In this document: positions 50,633-58,079 of the stretch, piece after piece
Numbering within the stretch: the stretch's first letter is position 1
Layout: each line of letters opens with the position of its first letter
Assembly (NCBI GenBank): GCA_944323035.1
Contig: CALUQY010000009.1
Span: forward strand, 23,550 to 87,549
DNA: 64,000 bases
Reading direction: 5' to 3'
Origin: Candidatus Gastranaerophilales bacterium
GTDB taxonomy: Bacteria > Cyanobacteriota > Vampirovibrionia > Gastranaerophilales > Gastranaerophilaceae
Position numbers and translations under genes: made by a program
The notes under the pieces: generated by a model
What the model was told of the DNA's origin: nothing
Database searches by the model: none
The model's input: the letters and a program-made list of their open reading frames with translations, nothing else

Positions 50633-51794
50633 TCTTTTCAAACCTGTATTTTGTGAAAAGATTTGAAATCCCTGCAACGAAAAAGCCCATAACGCCGATA
50701 CTGAAAGCATAAGGAACCATATTCACAAGACATTTTTGTTTCGCGAGTTTTTTAAATTCCGCGTTTACATTTGTTCCGCGCTGTCTTGCCAGTTTCCCGG
50801 CAAGTTCCGGCAGCTCGGCCATTGACGGAATCTTCAAATCTTTACCGATAATATCCTTACACTTTCCGCCCTTTTGCAGCAGACGCTTAAACCCGTTTTC
50901 AAAAAGCTCGGAACCCGTAATAACATAAAAACCTACAAGCGGATAGCGGAAAAGCGTTTCAAGAAAATTCTGACGGCCTCTGTCCTTTGCCGCGCCAAAA
51001 TACCCCAATCCGCCGATAACAACACAGGAAGTCAACTGCCCTTTACCAAGCGCGAGTTTGCCGTTTTCTCCGTTAAATTCCAGCGAACAGTATTTATCAA
51101 AGAATTTTTGCGCTTTGCCCTCTTTCTTGAAAAATTTCGTTCCGGGCGCCAGAATAGCTTCGCCGATATTTTGTAAAACCTTGCTATCTGCGCCTTTCTT
51201 AGCCATTAATACACCGCCTGCAATGCTTAATGCGCAAGCCGCTGCCGCACGTTTAATATTTTTCTTTGAGGAAGCCTCCACACGCTCCTGAACATCAGAA
51301 TTTTCTTCTTTTTTATAAAGGCTTGCAATATTATTGAAATCACCCTGTTTAAAGGCTTTTAGCGTAAAGAGATTTTTTATATAGTTCAGAGAAAATTCCA
51401 CAATAGGAATAGTAAGCGCACACATTGCAAGCCCGGCTTTTGCCGCAAGAACACGTTTATCAACCTTGCCGTTCTGTTTCAACAATTTTGCAAACGGCGT
51501 TGCAACCTGTTTTTTCATCTCAGCATTCATGCCGGAAGAAAACGGCTTTCTAAAAACTTTTTCACCTAAAAATGCCGGAACAAAATAAACAAGTCCGCTT
51601 TCCGCGAGTTCCAAAAACGTATTTTCCGCAAGATCTGCCTTGCTTCTGGCAAAAGTAGCCTTTGGAACAAGGTTAGTCGCCGTGTCCTGCACAAATCTTG
51701 AACCCGAAAGCCCGTTTGCCTTCTCCTGATACGCAACAAATTTTGAAACACTTTTTAACGGCTGGGATAATGTATTTATTAAATTGACTGTCAT
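50619..51794 (-). CDS. Hypothetical membrane-associated protein
   Basis: 391 residues from ATG 51794 (GGAG upstream; the 51830 start lacks support). Hydrophobic segments occur at LAAKAGLAMCALTIPIVEFSLNYI, AAAACALSIAGGVLMA, TSCVVIGGLGYFGAA and PYAFSIGVMGFFVAGISNLF, with long Lys-rich stretches between. The design is similar to the 58080 protein's N-terminal half (basic, Ala/Gly-rich membrane helices), but there is no kinase. Not recognised. Probably inner-membrane associated and lineage-specific. Confidence 0.75.
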   Translation of the reverse strand: MTVNLINTLSQPLKSVSKFVAYQEKANGLSGSRFVQDTATNLVPKATFARSKADLAENTFLELAESGLVYFVPAFLGEKVFRKPFSSGMNAEMKKQVATPFAKLLKQNGKVDKRVLAAKAGLAMCALTIPIVEFSLNYIKNLFTLKAFKQGDFNNIASLYKKEENSDVQERVEASSKKNIKRAAAACALSIAGGVLMAKKGADSKVLQNIGEAILAPGTKFFKKEGKAQKFFDKYCSLEFNGENGKLALGKGQLTSCVVIGGLGYFGAAKDRGRQNFLETLFRYPLVGFYVITGSELFENGFKRLLQKGGKCKDIIGKDLKIPSMAELPELAGKLARQRGTNVNAEFKKLAKQKCLVNMVPYAFSIGVMGFFVAGISNLFTKYRFEKTNLS

Positions 51795-51984
51795 TTCTTT
51801 TTTCTCCATAAAACTAAAAAACCTATACAAACTTCTGTACAGGCAGTTAATTTTATGAAAAACTCAAGCTAACCTGTACGAAACTACAGGCGCCACCAAG
51901 AAAAATTCAAATTTAATAAATTTATTTTATTCATACTACTACTGTAACTAAAAGAAAAACTCTTGTCAAGGGTTCAAGACGAAA

Positions 51985-52014
51985 TTGACACAAAAGGCTA
52001 AACCATGGTATCTT
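51985..52014 (+). promoter_or_regulatory. Promoter of the CsoR-like gene
   Basis: TTGACA (51985-51990), 18-bp spacer, TATCTT (52009-52014). The preceding 51795-51984 holds only a CCTGTAC/GTACAGG-type repeat pair (51831-51890). Confidence 0.6.
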
Positions 52015-52039
52015 AATAAAAGCAAAAAGGAGATATTAA

Positions 52040-52315
52040 ATGGGTATTATCCAGAACATTAAAATCAACAAAAACTTAAAAATGGCGATAGGTCAGCTTG
52101 AAGGCATTCTGAAAATGATTTTGACAAAACGCGACAGCGTAGAAGTCAGCGACCAGCTGAACGCAGTTCAGGCTTTGATTAAGAGCTGCCAGACAGATAT
52201 TATCAAAGACGAGATAACTCTTCACATCGAAGACATTGTTGCAACGCCTGATGCTGCCGACAGAAAAGCTAAAGTGGACAAACTCGTAATCTACATTGAC
52301 AGAATGATTAAATAA
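52040..52315 (+). CDS. CsoR/FrmR-type small helical regulator without the first Cys ligand
   Basis: 91 residues, all helical. NLKMAIGQLEGILKMI, SDQLNAVQALIKSCQTDIIKDEITLHIEDI and the C-terminal KVDKLVIYIDRMIK follow the DUF156 (CsoR/RcnR/FrmR) plan. The Cys that normally starts helix 2 is replaced (DSVEVSDQ), while the helix-2 His (LHIED) is kept. Copper or formaldehyde sensing of the standard kind is therefore unlikely. No metal transporter is adjacent. AAAGGAGATATTAA precedes the ATG. Confidence 0.7.
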   Translation: MGIIQNIKINKNLKMAIGQLEGILKMILTKRDSVEVSDQLNAVQALIKSCQTDIIKDEITLHIEDIVATPDAADRKAKVDKLVIYIDRMIK

Positions 52316-52354
52316 ATCAAGAAAGATTTTGCTTGACGAATAGAACTGCTTTTT

Positions 52355-53710
52355 ATGTTTGAGAATGAAGAATTAAGGCTTAATATAGAAAACTTTTCCA
52401 ATCTCGGCTACGGCATAGCCCGCCGGGATGGGCAGGTTGTGTTCGTAAGCAACGCCTGCCCGGGGGACGAAGTTGATGTTAAAATCGACAAGGTGTGCAA
52501 AAATTACGTTTATGCTTCAACGCAAAAAGTTATAACGCCGTCACCTCACAGAACCGAATCCGTTTGTCCGCTGCAAAAAGTTTGCGGCTCATGCCAGCTC
52601 GGGTTTATTGATTATGAATATCAACTTGAACTAAAACGTCAAAATGTCGAGGATGCAATGCGAAAAATCGGCGGTCTTGAGGTTGAAGTAAATCAGCCTG
52701 TTCCAAGCCCGCAAACGCTTCACTACAGGCATAAAATCCAGTATCCGGTCAGCGAAACAAAAAATTCCAAACGCATTCTTGCCGGCTACTATAAACAAAA
52801 AACCCACGAAATCGTAAATATTAAATACTGTCCGGTACAGCCCTCAATCTGCGATGACATAGTCGAATTTATCCGCAATAAAGCTTTTGATTTCGGGATT
52901 TCAGGGTTTAACGAGAAGAAACATTCGGGCGATTTGCGCCATATTGTTTTAAGAGTTTCGGCAGATTCCGGCAAAGTGCTAGTGACCCTTGTTGTCAACG
53001 CAACACAATCCTTTGCACGGCTGAGAGATTTCGCACAAAGTATTTATGACGAATTCGACGTTGTTAGTGGCGTCTGCGCTAACTTCAACCCTAAAAAAAC
53101 AAATGTTATTCTGGGCGAAAAATCCGAATGCCTGTGCGGAAAAGATTATATAATCGAACGTATTTTAGGTAAAACTTTCAAAATCGGGGCAAATACGTTT
53201 TTCCAGATTAACCCGAAAAGTGCCGAAAATATTTTTGCCTACGTCAAAAAACATATTTCAGAAAATTTTGATCGTCCGACAGTTCTTGACGCGTATTCGG
53301 GTGTAAGCGCCTTCGGCATTACCGTCAGCGACGCAGCACAAATGGTCGTCTGCGTGGAAGAAAATACCTCGTCGTGCAATCTTGCACATGAAATCGCACG
53401 CGAAAATAAGGTCAAAAATATTGAAATAAACAATATGGATGCCGGAAAATTCTTTGCGCGGGAAGAGCGCAAATTCGATGTCGTAATCCTTGACCCGCCG
53501 CGCAGCGGCTGCACGCAGGAGTCACTTGATAACGCCCTTAAAGTTTGCACAGGACAAATAATTTACGTTAGCTGCAACCCTGCAACACTTGCACGCGATC
53601 TGAAATATTTAACAGAAAAAGGCGCAAAAATTTCAGGCAGCATCCAGCCTTTTGATATGTTTTGCCACACCTATCATATTGAAAATGTTGCAATTATTGA
53701 TATCGTTTAA
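52355..53710 (+). CDS. rlmD: 23S rRNA (uracil-5-)-methyltransferase RlmD/RumA type
   Basis: 451 residues. An N-terminal TRAM domain (LRLNIENFSNLGYGIARRDGQVVFV) is followed by a [4Fe-4S] cluster site (C71-C77-C80, C159) and a SAM domain with LDAYSGVSAFGI, ILDPPRSGC and the catalytic YVSCNPATLARDL. It makes m5U in rRNA (or tRNA; subgroups are not separable by eye). A Fe-S cluster fits the anaerobic lifestyle. Confidence 0.92.
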   Translation: MFENEELRLNIENFSNLGYGIARRDGQVVFVSNACPGDEVDVKIDKVCKNYVYASTQKVITPSPHRTESVCPLQKVCGSCQLGFIDYEYQLELKRQNVEDAMRKIGGLEVEVNQPVPSPQTLHYRHKIQYPVSETKNSKRILAGYYKQKTHEIVNIKYCPVQPSICDDIVEFIRNKAFDFGISGFNEKKHSGDLRHIVLRVSADSGKVLVTLVVNATQSFARLRDFAQSIYDEFDVVSGVCANFNPKKTNVILGEKSECLCGKDYIIERILGKTFKIGANTFFQINPKSAENIFAYVKKHISENFDRPTVLDAYSGVSAFGITVSDAAQMVVCVEENTSSCNLAHEIARENKVKNIEINNMDAGKFFAREERKFDVVILDPPRSGCTQESLDNALKVCTGQIIYVSCNPATLARDLKYLTEKGAKISGSIQPFDMFCHTYHIENVAIIDIV

Positions 53711-53738
53711 ACTATTATCCGCGTTTTCCTTTTGCAGC

Positions 53739-54977
53739 TTACTTTTTCGCGTTTTCTGCTCTTTTGGCAGCTCTTGCAAGCGGAGTAAGCTGGTTATATC
53801 CCAAACCTCTTGCCAGAATGTCTTTCGGCGCAGTGAGAAATTTATCACGAGCCCTGCGCGCAAAACTTTCAGGTGCTTTCAATCTTTCACCGATATAAGT
53901 CCAACGGGTATATTCAGAATGCCTCCGCTGCAATTCTTTTTCATTTTTGTCACCTAATGGAGCAAGTCTTTCATTTAGAGGCTCATAATCAACTTTCTTA
54001 TGGCATTTTTTCTTATAAACCGCATCTTCAAGCAAGTCTTTGAAATTTTCAATATCACGACCCATTATCTGCAACTCACCGGTAGAACCATCCGGTAAAA
54101 TAAAGTTTACGTGAATTGCCTGATAACCGTTCGCCAGATCCTTACCGCTGTTTGCGCTGACATCAGGATAAGTTTTACGGCAAACTTCTACAAATTCAGC
54201 CAGATCTTTACCGTCTGCATAGTTGAAAAATTCCGGGCGTTTCATAGCTTTTATTGTCTTTTCATCCAGCTTAATGCCCAGATCCTTTTGATATCCTTTT
54301 TGTACCCAATCCGGAATTGATGTAATTACAGGTCTGAAACTTTCAACCTCTTTAACCTTCAATTTACCGTCCTTAACAATTTGACCTAAAATCTGCAAAA
54401 CTTTTTTTACAGATTTTTTAGAAGAATCACGCAGGACAATTCTTCCGCCGATAATATCATCTATTAGCTGTGCAGCGTCTTTTCTACCGCTGTAAATTAC
54501 AGGGTCAGCCCCTTTTTCAATAGCATCCTGCTTAGCTTTGAAACCAACAGAGTTTAATTTTTCATCAATATGTTCAGCAGATTTAATACGGAACCCCAGA
54601 CGCTGAATAATCCTGTCATCATTTTCTGTCGAAACAAGTTTGCCGAAATACTGGTTCATAATGTTCTGAAAATATCCCATCGGAACCTCTGCCCCGCGTT
54701 CCAATTCCAATGCAATTTTATAGTTGAAGTCATCAATTCTGCCTTCAGCGACCTTATCAGCTCTCAAACCATTTACCAGTTCTCCGGCAGTTTTGGCAGC
54801 ATCTTTAACAATCTTAGCTTTCCCCGAAAAGGAAACTGTATCTCGCGCCAGAGGTGCGAGATTAGAATTTGCCGGCAAATTCGGCTTTGACGCCGGAAAC
54901 GCCAATATATTCAAGCCCTGATGTTTATTATTAATATTGTTTGAACGAATAAAATTCGGGGTAATTGTAAGATTCAT
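53739..54977 (-). CDS. RelA/SpoT-synthetase-fold protein with lineage-type N-terminus
   Basis: 412 residues from ATG 54977 (AAAGGAG upstream). An N-terminal unstructured segment (1-55) ends in VSFSGKAK, the F-x-G-K patch. The middle carries the alarmone-synthetase fingerprint: FRIKSAEHIDEKL (129-141), DDIIGGRIVLRD (173-184), GYQAIHVNF (284-292) and GELQIMG (300-306), corresponding to RIKxxxSI-KL, D(I)xGxRI, GYxxxH and E-x-Q-I of (p)ppGpp synthetases. No HD hydrolase or TGS domain. The C-terminal ~110 residues are basic and helical. An alarmone synthetase, or a toxin of that fold, is the reading; the substrate is unknown. Confidence 0.68.
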   Translation of the reverse strand: MNLTITPNFIRSNNINNKHQGLNILAFPASKPNLPANSNLAPLARDTVSFSGKAKIVKDAAKTAGELVNGLRADKVAEGRIDDFNYKIALELERGAEVPMGYFQNIMNQYFGKLVSTENDDRIIQRLGFRIKSAEHIDEKLNSVGFKAKQDAIEKGADPVIYSGRKDAAQLIDDIIGGRIVLRDSSKKSVKKVLQILGQIVKDGKLKVKEVESFRPVITSIPDWVQKGYQKDLGIKLDEKTIKAMKRPEFFNYADGKDLAEFVEVCRKTYPDVSANSGKDLANGYQAIHVNFILPDGSTGELQIMGRDIENFKDLLEDAVYKKKCHKKVDYEPLNERLAPLGDKNEKELQRRHSEYTRWTYIGERLKAPESFARRARDKFLTAPKDILARGLGYNQLTPLARAAKRAENAKK

Positions 54978-55079
54978 AATAACACACTCCTTTTTCATTT
55001 ATACAAAGAAGTATAAGACAAAGCAAATTTTAAAATGCTATTTTTATAGTAGAACTTAACAAATCGTTACAATGAATCA

Positions 55080-55108
55080 TTGACAGTGTTTGCAAAATCG
55101 TACATAAT
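55080..55108 (+). promoter_or_regulatory. Sigma-70 promoter of pilin locus 4
   Basis: TTGACA (55080-55085), 17-bp spacer, CATAAT (55103-55108). Confidence 0.8.
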
Positions 55109-55312
55109 TAAAAAGGCAATAAGACAATAAGTGAATAAGGCAATAAGTCATTATGGTCAAAAGTCCTATTGCCCTAATGCCTTAATGACCTATTGCCTTA
55201 GACCAAGTAGGTTGGGCTTGCCAGCCCAACGCAACAAAAAGAATGTTCCGGCGTTTTTGCCGGTAGCATAATTAGACCCGGGAGATAGCCCGGAGAAAGG
55301 ATAGAAAAACTT
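55109..55312 (+). promoter_or_regulatory. Structured 5' leader of pilin locus 4
   Basis: Imperfect inverted repeat of GGCAATAAG type (55112-55200), GTTGGGCTTGCCAGCCCAAC hairpin (55211-55230), GACCCGGGAG/CCCGG and GAAAGGATAG before the ATG. It is the shortest of the four leaders and close to locus 3. Confidence 0.65.
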
Positions 55313-56345
55313 ATGAAAAATTTAGAAGCTGAAAACCCTTGTACTATGGGCATTCTGGTCAGGGGGGGGGGGGCAAGATAACGCCTTCACCATGGCAGAA
55401 ATACTTTTGTCCCTCACAATCATCGGTGTGGTGGCGGCGATTACTTTACCGAGTTTAACGGGTAACATTAATGAGCGAACGTGGAACACGCAGCGAAAAG
55501 CACTTTATGCACGCTTTAGTCAGGCAATCGCCCTCATGCCCGCACTCAACGGTTACGGGGTATTAAAAGAAGAAAGTTCAGCAGGAGCCAGTGATGCCGA
55601 AGATACCGCTGCCGAAACTTTTGTAACATCCGGTTTATCAAGTGTATTAAAGATAAACAATATTTGCGACAACGAACACTTAGAGGATTGCGGAATTGTA
55701 TCAAAAATAACAACATTAGCAGGAACGCAAATTGATTTCCCTGACACTATGGGGAATTTGAATTCTCTAATGGTCGGTACGCACTCAACCGCAACTGAAA
55801 CTATTAGTATCATTGATACAAAAGCCGCAGCGTTTGAAACTCAGAACGGTGAAAGTATTGCGGTATATTATAACCCTAATTGTGTCGGGGATTTGCAAAA
55901 CCTCACGTGGGGCAGCAGTACCGGTTACTTTGGACAAACCAGAGTTTGTGCAAACTTTATTTATGATTTGAACGGCAACAAAGGGCCTAATACAGTTGGC
56001 AAAGACATAGGTTTTATGACATTGATGTATCCGAGTGACCCGAAAATCTCTGCGCCGATACCTGCCCAAGCTGCTTTGAGTGGCGGTTATGCCATGACAG
56101 GTGATAACAATGCCACACAGGCGTGTACGGCCTCTGACAGTGAGTATAGAGTACCGAATATTGAAGAACTTTATGCAATGTTCGTTAATAAAAACTTGAT
56201 AAATGCAAATACTAGTTCATATTGGGCCTCTACAAGCGTTGTATCAGACGGGTTAATGCGGAAATTCTTTGTCAGATTTAGTAATGGTGAAGTTGATGAT
56301 TTAGATTTAAGCTCTCCTGCGCTAATCTGGTGTGTAAAGCGGTAA
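55313..56345 (+). CDS. Type IV pilin-like protein, locus 4 (poly-G phase-variable, out of frame as given)
   Basis: The cleanest member. ATG 55313 with GAAAGGATAG upstream, 16 codons, A, then G12 (55362-55373) and directly QDNA|FTMAEILLS. Reading from the ATG now stops after 22 codons; 11 or 14 G would give a leader of ~25 residues ending in Ala, an ordinary prepilin leader. The mature part has the conserved N-helix, variable middle (CVGDLQN, RVCANFIYDLNGNKGPN) and Lcl_C-like end (EYRVPNIEELYAMF, YWASTS, WCVKR). As given, the frame can also start at the weakly supported ATG 55392. A terminator and the fabI promoter follow. Confidence 0.87.
55362..55373 (+). repeat. Poly-G tract (12) in pilin locus 4
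   Basis: Twelve G; 11 or 14 are needed for ATG 55313 to be in frame with the pilin. Confidence 0.85.
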
Positions 56346-56358
56346 TTATAATAAAAAC

Positions 56359-56396
56359 ACGGGGGCGGCAGGCAAACTTGACCCCCGTATTTTTTT
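56359..56396 (+). terminator. Terminator of pilin locus 4
   Basis: ACGGGGG / CCCCCGT stem (56359-56365, 56382-56388), followed by ATTTTTTT. It overlaps the fabI promoter. Confidence 0.8.
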
Positions 56397-56406
56397 AAAG
56401 TAGAAT
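56378..56406 (+). promoter_or_regulatory. fabI promoter embedded in the pilin terminator
   Basis: TTGACC (56378-56383), 17-bp spacer, TAGAAT (56401-56406). The -35 lies in the loop and 3' arm of the terminator hairpin. Confidence 0.6.
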
Positions 56407-56442
56407 GGAGGTGTCTAAGACTTTTAAATAAGGAGAAATTAT

Positions 56443-57246
56443 ATGGGATTAATGACAGGTAAAAAAGGGCTTATTTTCGGCGTTTCAAACAACCACGGTA
56501 TCGCTTACGGTATCGCAAAACAACTCTTTGAAGAAGGCGCTGAAATAGCTTTTACATACGCTAACGAAGTAATGGAAAAACGCGTTAGACCTCTGGCAGA
56601 AGAAATGAACGCTAAAATCATTCTTGAATGTGATGTTACAAAAGAAGAAGATATCAAAGCAGTTGTTGCCGAATGCGAAAAAGTTTACGGGAAATTAGAC
56701 TTTGTAGTTCACGCTGTAGCATTCGCGGCAAGAGAAGATTTACAGGGAAGATTTATTGACACTTCTCATGCCGGCTGGGATCTGGCAATGGGTGTAAGCG
56801 CTTATTCACTCGTTTCAATCTGCCGTAACGTAGAACCTATTATGAACGAAGGCGGCTCAATTTTAGCTCTTACTTACCTCGGTTCTGAATACGTTGTTGC
56901 AAACTACAATATTATGGGTGTTGCAAAAGCTGCGTTAGAAGCTTCTATGAGATACCTTGCAGCGGATTTGGGCAAAAAAGGCGTCAGAGTAAACTGCATC
57001 TCTGCAGGTGCTGTAAAAACTCTTGCATCAAGCGGTATTGCCGGATTTGGCAAAATGCTGAAAGCCGCAACCGTGAAAGCTCCTTTAGGCAGAAATGTTT
57101 CACTGGAAGATGTAGGCCGTGCAGGACTTTATCTTGCATCAGATCTTTCAAGCGGCACAACCGGTCAAATTTTGTATGTAGACTGCGGCTGCCATGCGGT
57201 TTACGCTTCATTAGAAGAAATGGAACTGCTTACAAAAGATATGTAA
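56443..57246 (+). CDS. fabI: Enoyl-[acyl-carrier-protein] reductase
   Basis: 267 residues. Last reductive step of fatty-acid elongation. GVSNNHGIAYGIAKQLFEEGAEIAFTY (NADH loop), CDVT, VVHAVAFA, and a catalytic Tyr-x6-Lys in YNIMGVAKAALE, followed by GVRVNCISAGAVKTLASSGI and the substrate loop, are FabI-specific. AAGGAGAAATT precedes the ATG. Single gene between its own promoter and a terminator. Confidence 0.95.
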   Translation: MGLMTGKKGLIFGVSNNHGIAYGIAKQLFEEGAEIAFTYANEVMEKRVRPLAEEMNAKIILECDVTKEEDIKAVVAECEKVYGKLDFVVHAVAFAAREDLQGRFIDTSHAGWDLAMGVSAYSLVSICRNVEPIMNEGGSILALTYLGSEYVVANYNIMGVAKAALEASMRYLAADLGKKGVRVNCISAGAVKTLASSGIAGFGKMLKAATVKAPLGRNVSLEDVGRAGLYLASDLSSGTTGQILYVDCGCHAVYASLEEMELLTKDM

Positions 57247-57261
57247 AATTTATACACAGAG

Positions 57262-57291
57262 GGCGCCGGAGCGTAGCTCCGGCGCCTTTTT
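57262..57291 (+). terminator. fabI terminator
   Basis: GGCGCCGGAGC / GCTCCGGCGCC, 11-bp perfect stem with a 3-nt loop, followed by TTTTT. Confidence 0.92.
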
Positions 57292-57324
57292 AATATCTCC
57301 TGTAACAAATACTAAAAGAACTTA

Positions 57325-57352
57325 TTGACAACAAAAATTTATTTGGTAAGAT
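57325..57352 (+). promoter_or_regulatory. Promoter of tRNA-Glu
   Basis: TTGACA (57325-57330), 16-bp spacer, TAAGAT (57347-57352). Confidence 0.5.
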
Positions 57353-57423
57353 AATATTTGTCGATAGCCGAAAGGGCATTAGATTTTCAGAATAAGATGT
57401 ACTGACGGAATCGAGGAATACAG

Positions 57424-57499
57424 GCTCCCATCGTCTAGAGGCCTAGGACACATCCCTTTCACGGATGCGGCAGGGGTTCAAATCCCCTTGGGAGTACCA
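57424..57499 (+). tRNA. tRNA-Glu (UUC)
   Basis: Acceptor GCTCCCA pairs with TGGGAGT (one G-U), discriminator A, encoded CCA. Anticodon loop CTTTCAC (anticodon TTC), T arm CAGGGGTTCAAATCCCCTT. A terminator follows directly at 57501-57534. Confidence 0.95.
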
Positions 57500-57500
57500 T

Positions 57501-57534
57501 AAAACAGGCTGTAACTTGTGTTACGGCCTGTTTT
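57501..57534 (+). terminator. Terminator after tRNA-Glu
   Basis: AAAACAGGCTGTAAC / GTTACGGCCTGTTTT, 15-bp stem with one G-U, loop TTGT, then ATTATA. Confidence 0.85.
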
Positions 57535-57692
57535 ATTATATTCACAACACGGTTTCATGAACCCCTGCTAAGCGAAGCTTAGTCATAAGGGTTCAAGCGC
57601 GAACGAGCTGAGGCTGGAGCGTTTTTGTTCAAAGCGATAAAATCGCTGAAGAACAAAACGCGGAATTGCCGTTACACGCGAGTGAGCAAGAC

Positions 57693-57716
57693 AATCCCCT
57701 TGGGAGTACCATAAAA
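57693..57716 (+). repeat. Duplicate of the tRNA-Glu 3' end
   Basis: Exact 24-bp copy of 57481-57504 (3' T arm, acceptor, CCA and four A), 212 bp downstream. The sequence after each copy is also duplicated (hairpin, then TTTCATGAACCCCTGC and CTAAGCGAAGCTTAG). A scar of tRNA-targeted integration or a tandem duplication. No integrase is nearby. Confidence 0.75.
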
Positions 57717-57746
57717 AAGCTGATAACTCCGGTTATCGGCTTTTTT
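57713..57746 (+). terminator. Second terminator hairpin, duplicate region
   Basis: AAAAAAGCTGATAAC / GTTATCGGCTTTTTT, loop TCCG. It has the same position relative to the tRNA end as 57501-57534, but several pairs differ on both arms, which is compensatory change. Confidence 0.75.
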
Positions 57747-57812
57747 ATTATATTCATAACGCGATTTCATGAACCCCTGCTAAGCGAAGCTTAGCCATAA
57801 GGCTTCAAGACA

Positions 57813-57903
57813 TCTGGATCGCCACGGGCTGACGCCCTCGCGATGACCTCCTTCTGTCATTGCGAGGAGGGAGCGAAGCGAACAACGCGGCAATCCACAG
57901 CGG
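57813..57903. repeat. GTCATTGCGAG element, rearranged copy
   Basis: Holds the right half (GGATCGCCACGG...CTCGCGATGAC, 57815-57847) followed by the left half (GTCATTGCGAGG...GCAATCC, 57857-57898) in reversed order. It resembles two neighbouring elements fused with loss of the middle. Confidence 0.6.
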
Positions 57904-57930
57904 GCTGGCTCGTTTCGTTAAGCCAAGTAG

Positions 57931-57950
57931 GTTGGGCTTGCAAGCCCAAC
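57931..57950 (+). repeat. GTTGGGCT palindromic hairpin
   Basis: GTTGGGCTTGCAAGCCCAAC, a perfect 20-bp palindrome, in the otherwise empty region 57750-58079. Confidence 0.65.
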
Positions 57951-58079
57951 TTACAAATTAAGATGCCATGCTCCTTATAGTCACATTTTGCTGTTTTTAA
58001 AATATCTTAATAAATTAAGTATTTTCAAGCAACTTTTTTTGTTGTAGAGTTTTGTTATAACCATAGTAGGGTGTTGTGT

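Noticed and set aside
57540..57700. A prophage or integrative element between the two tRNA-Glu ends
   Set aside because: Only 212 bp separate the repeats and no integrase or phage gene is present. At most it is a scar.
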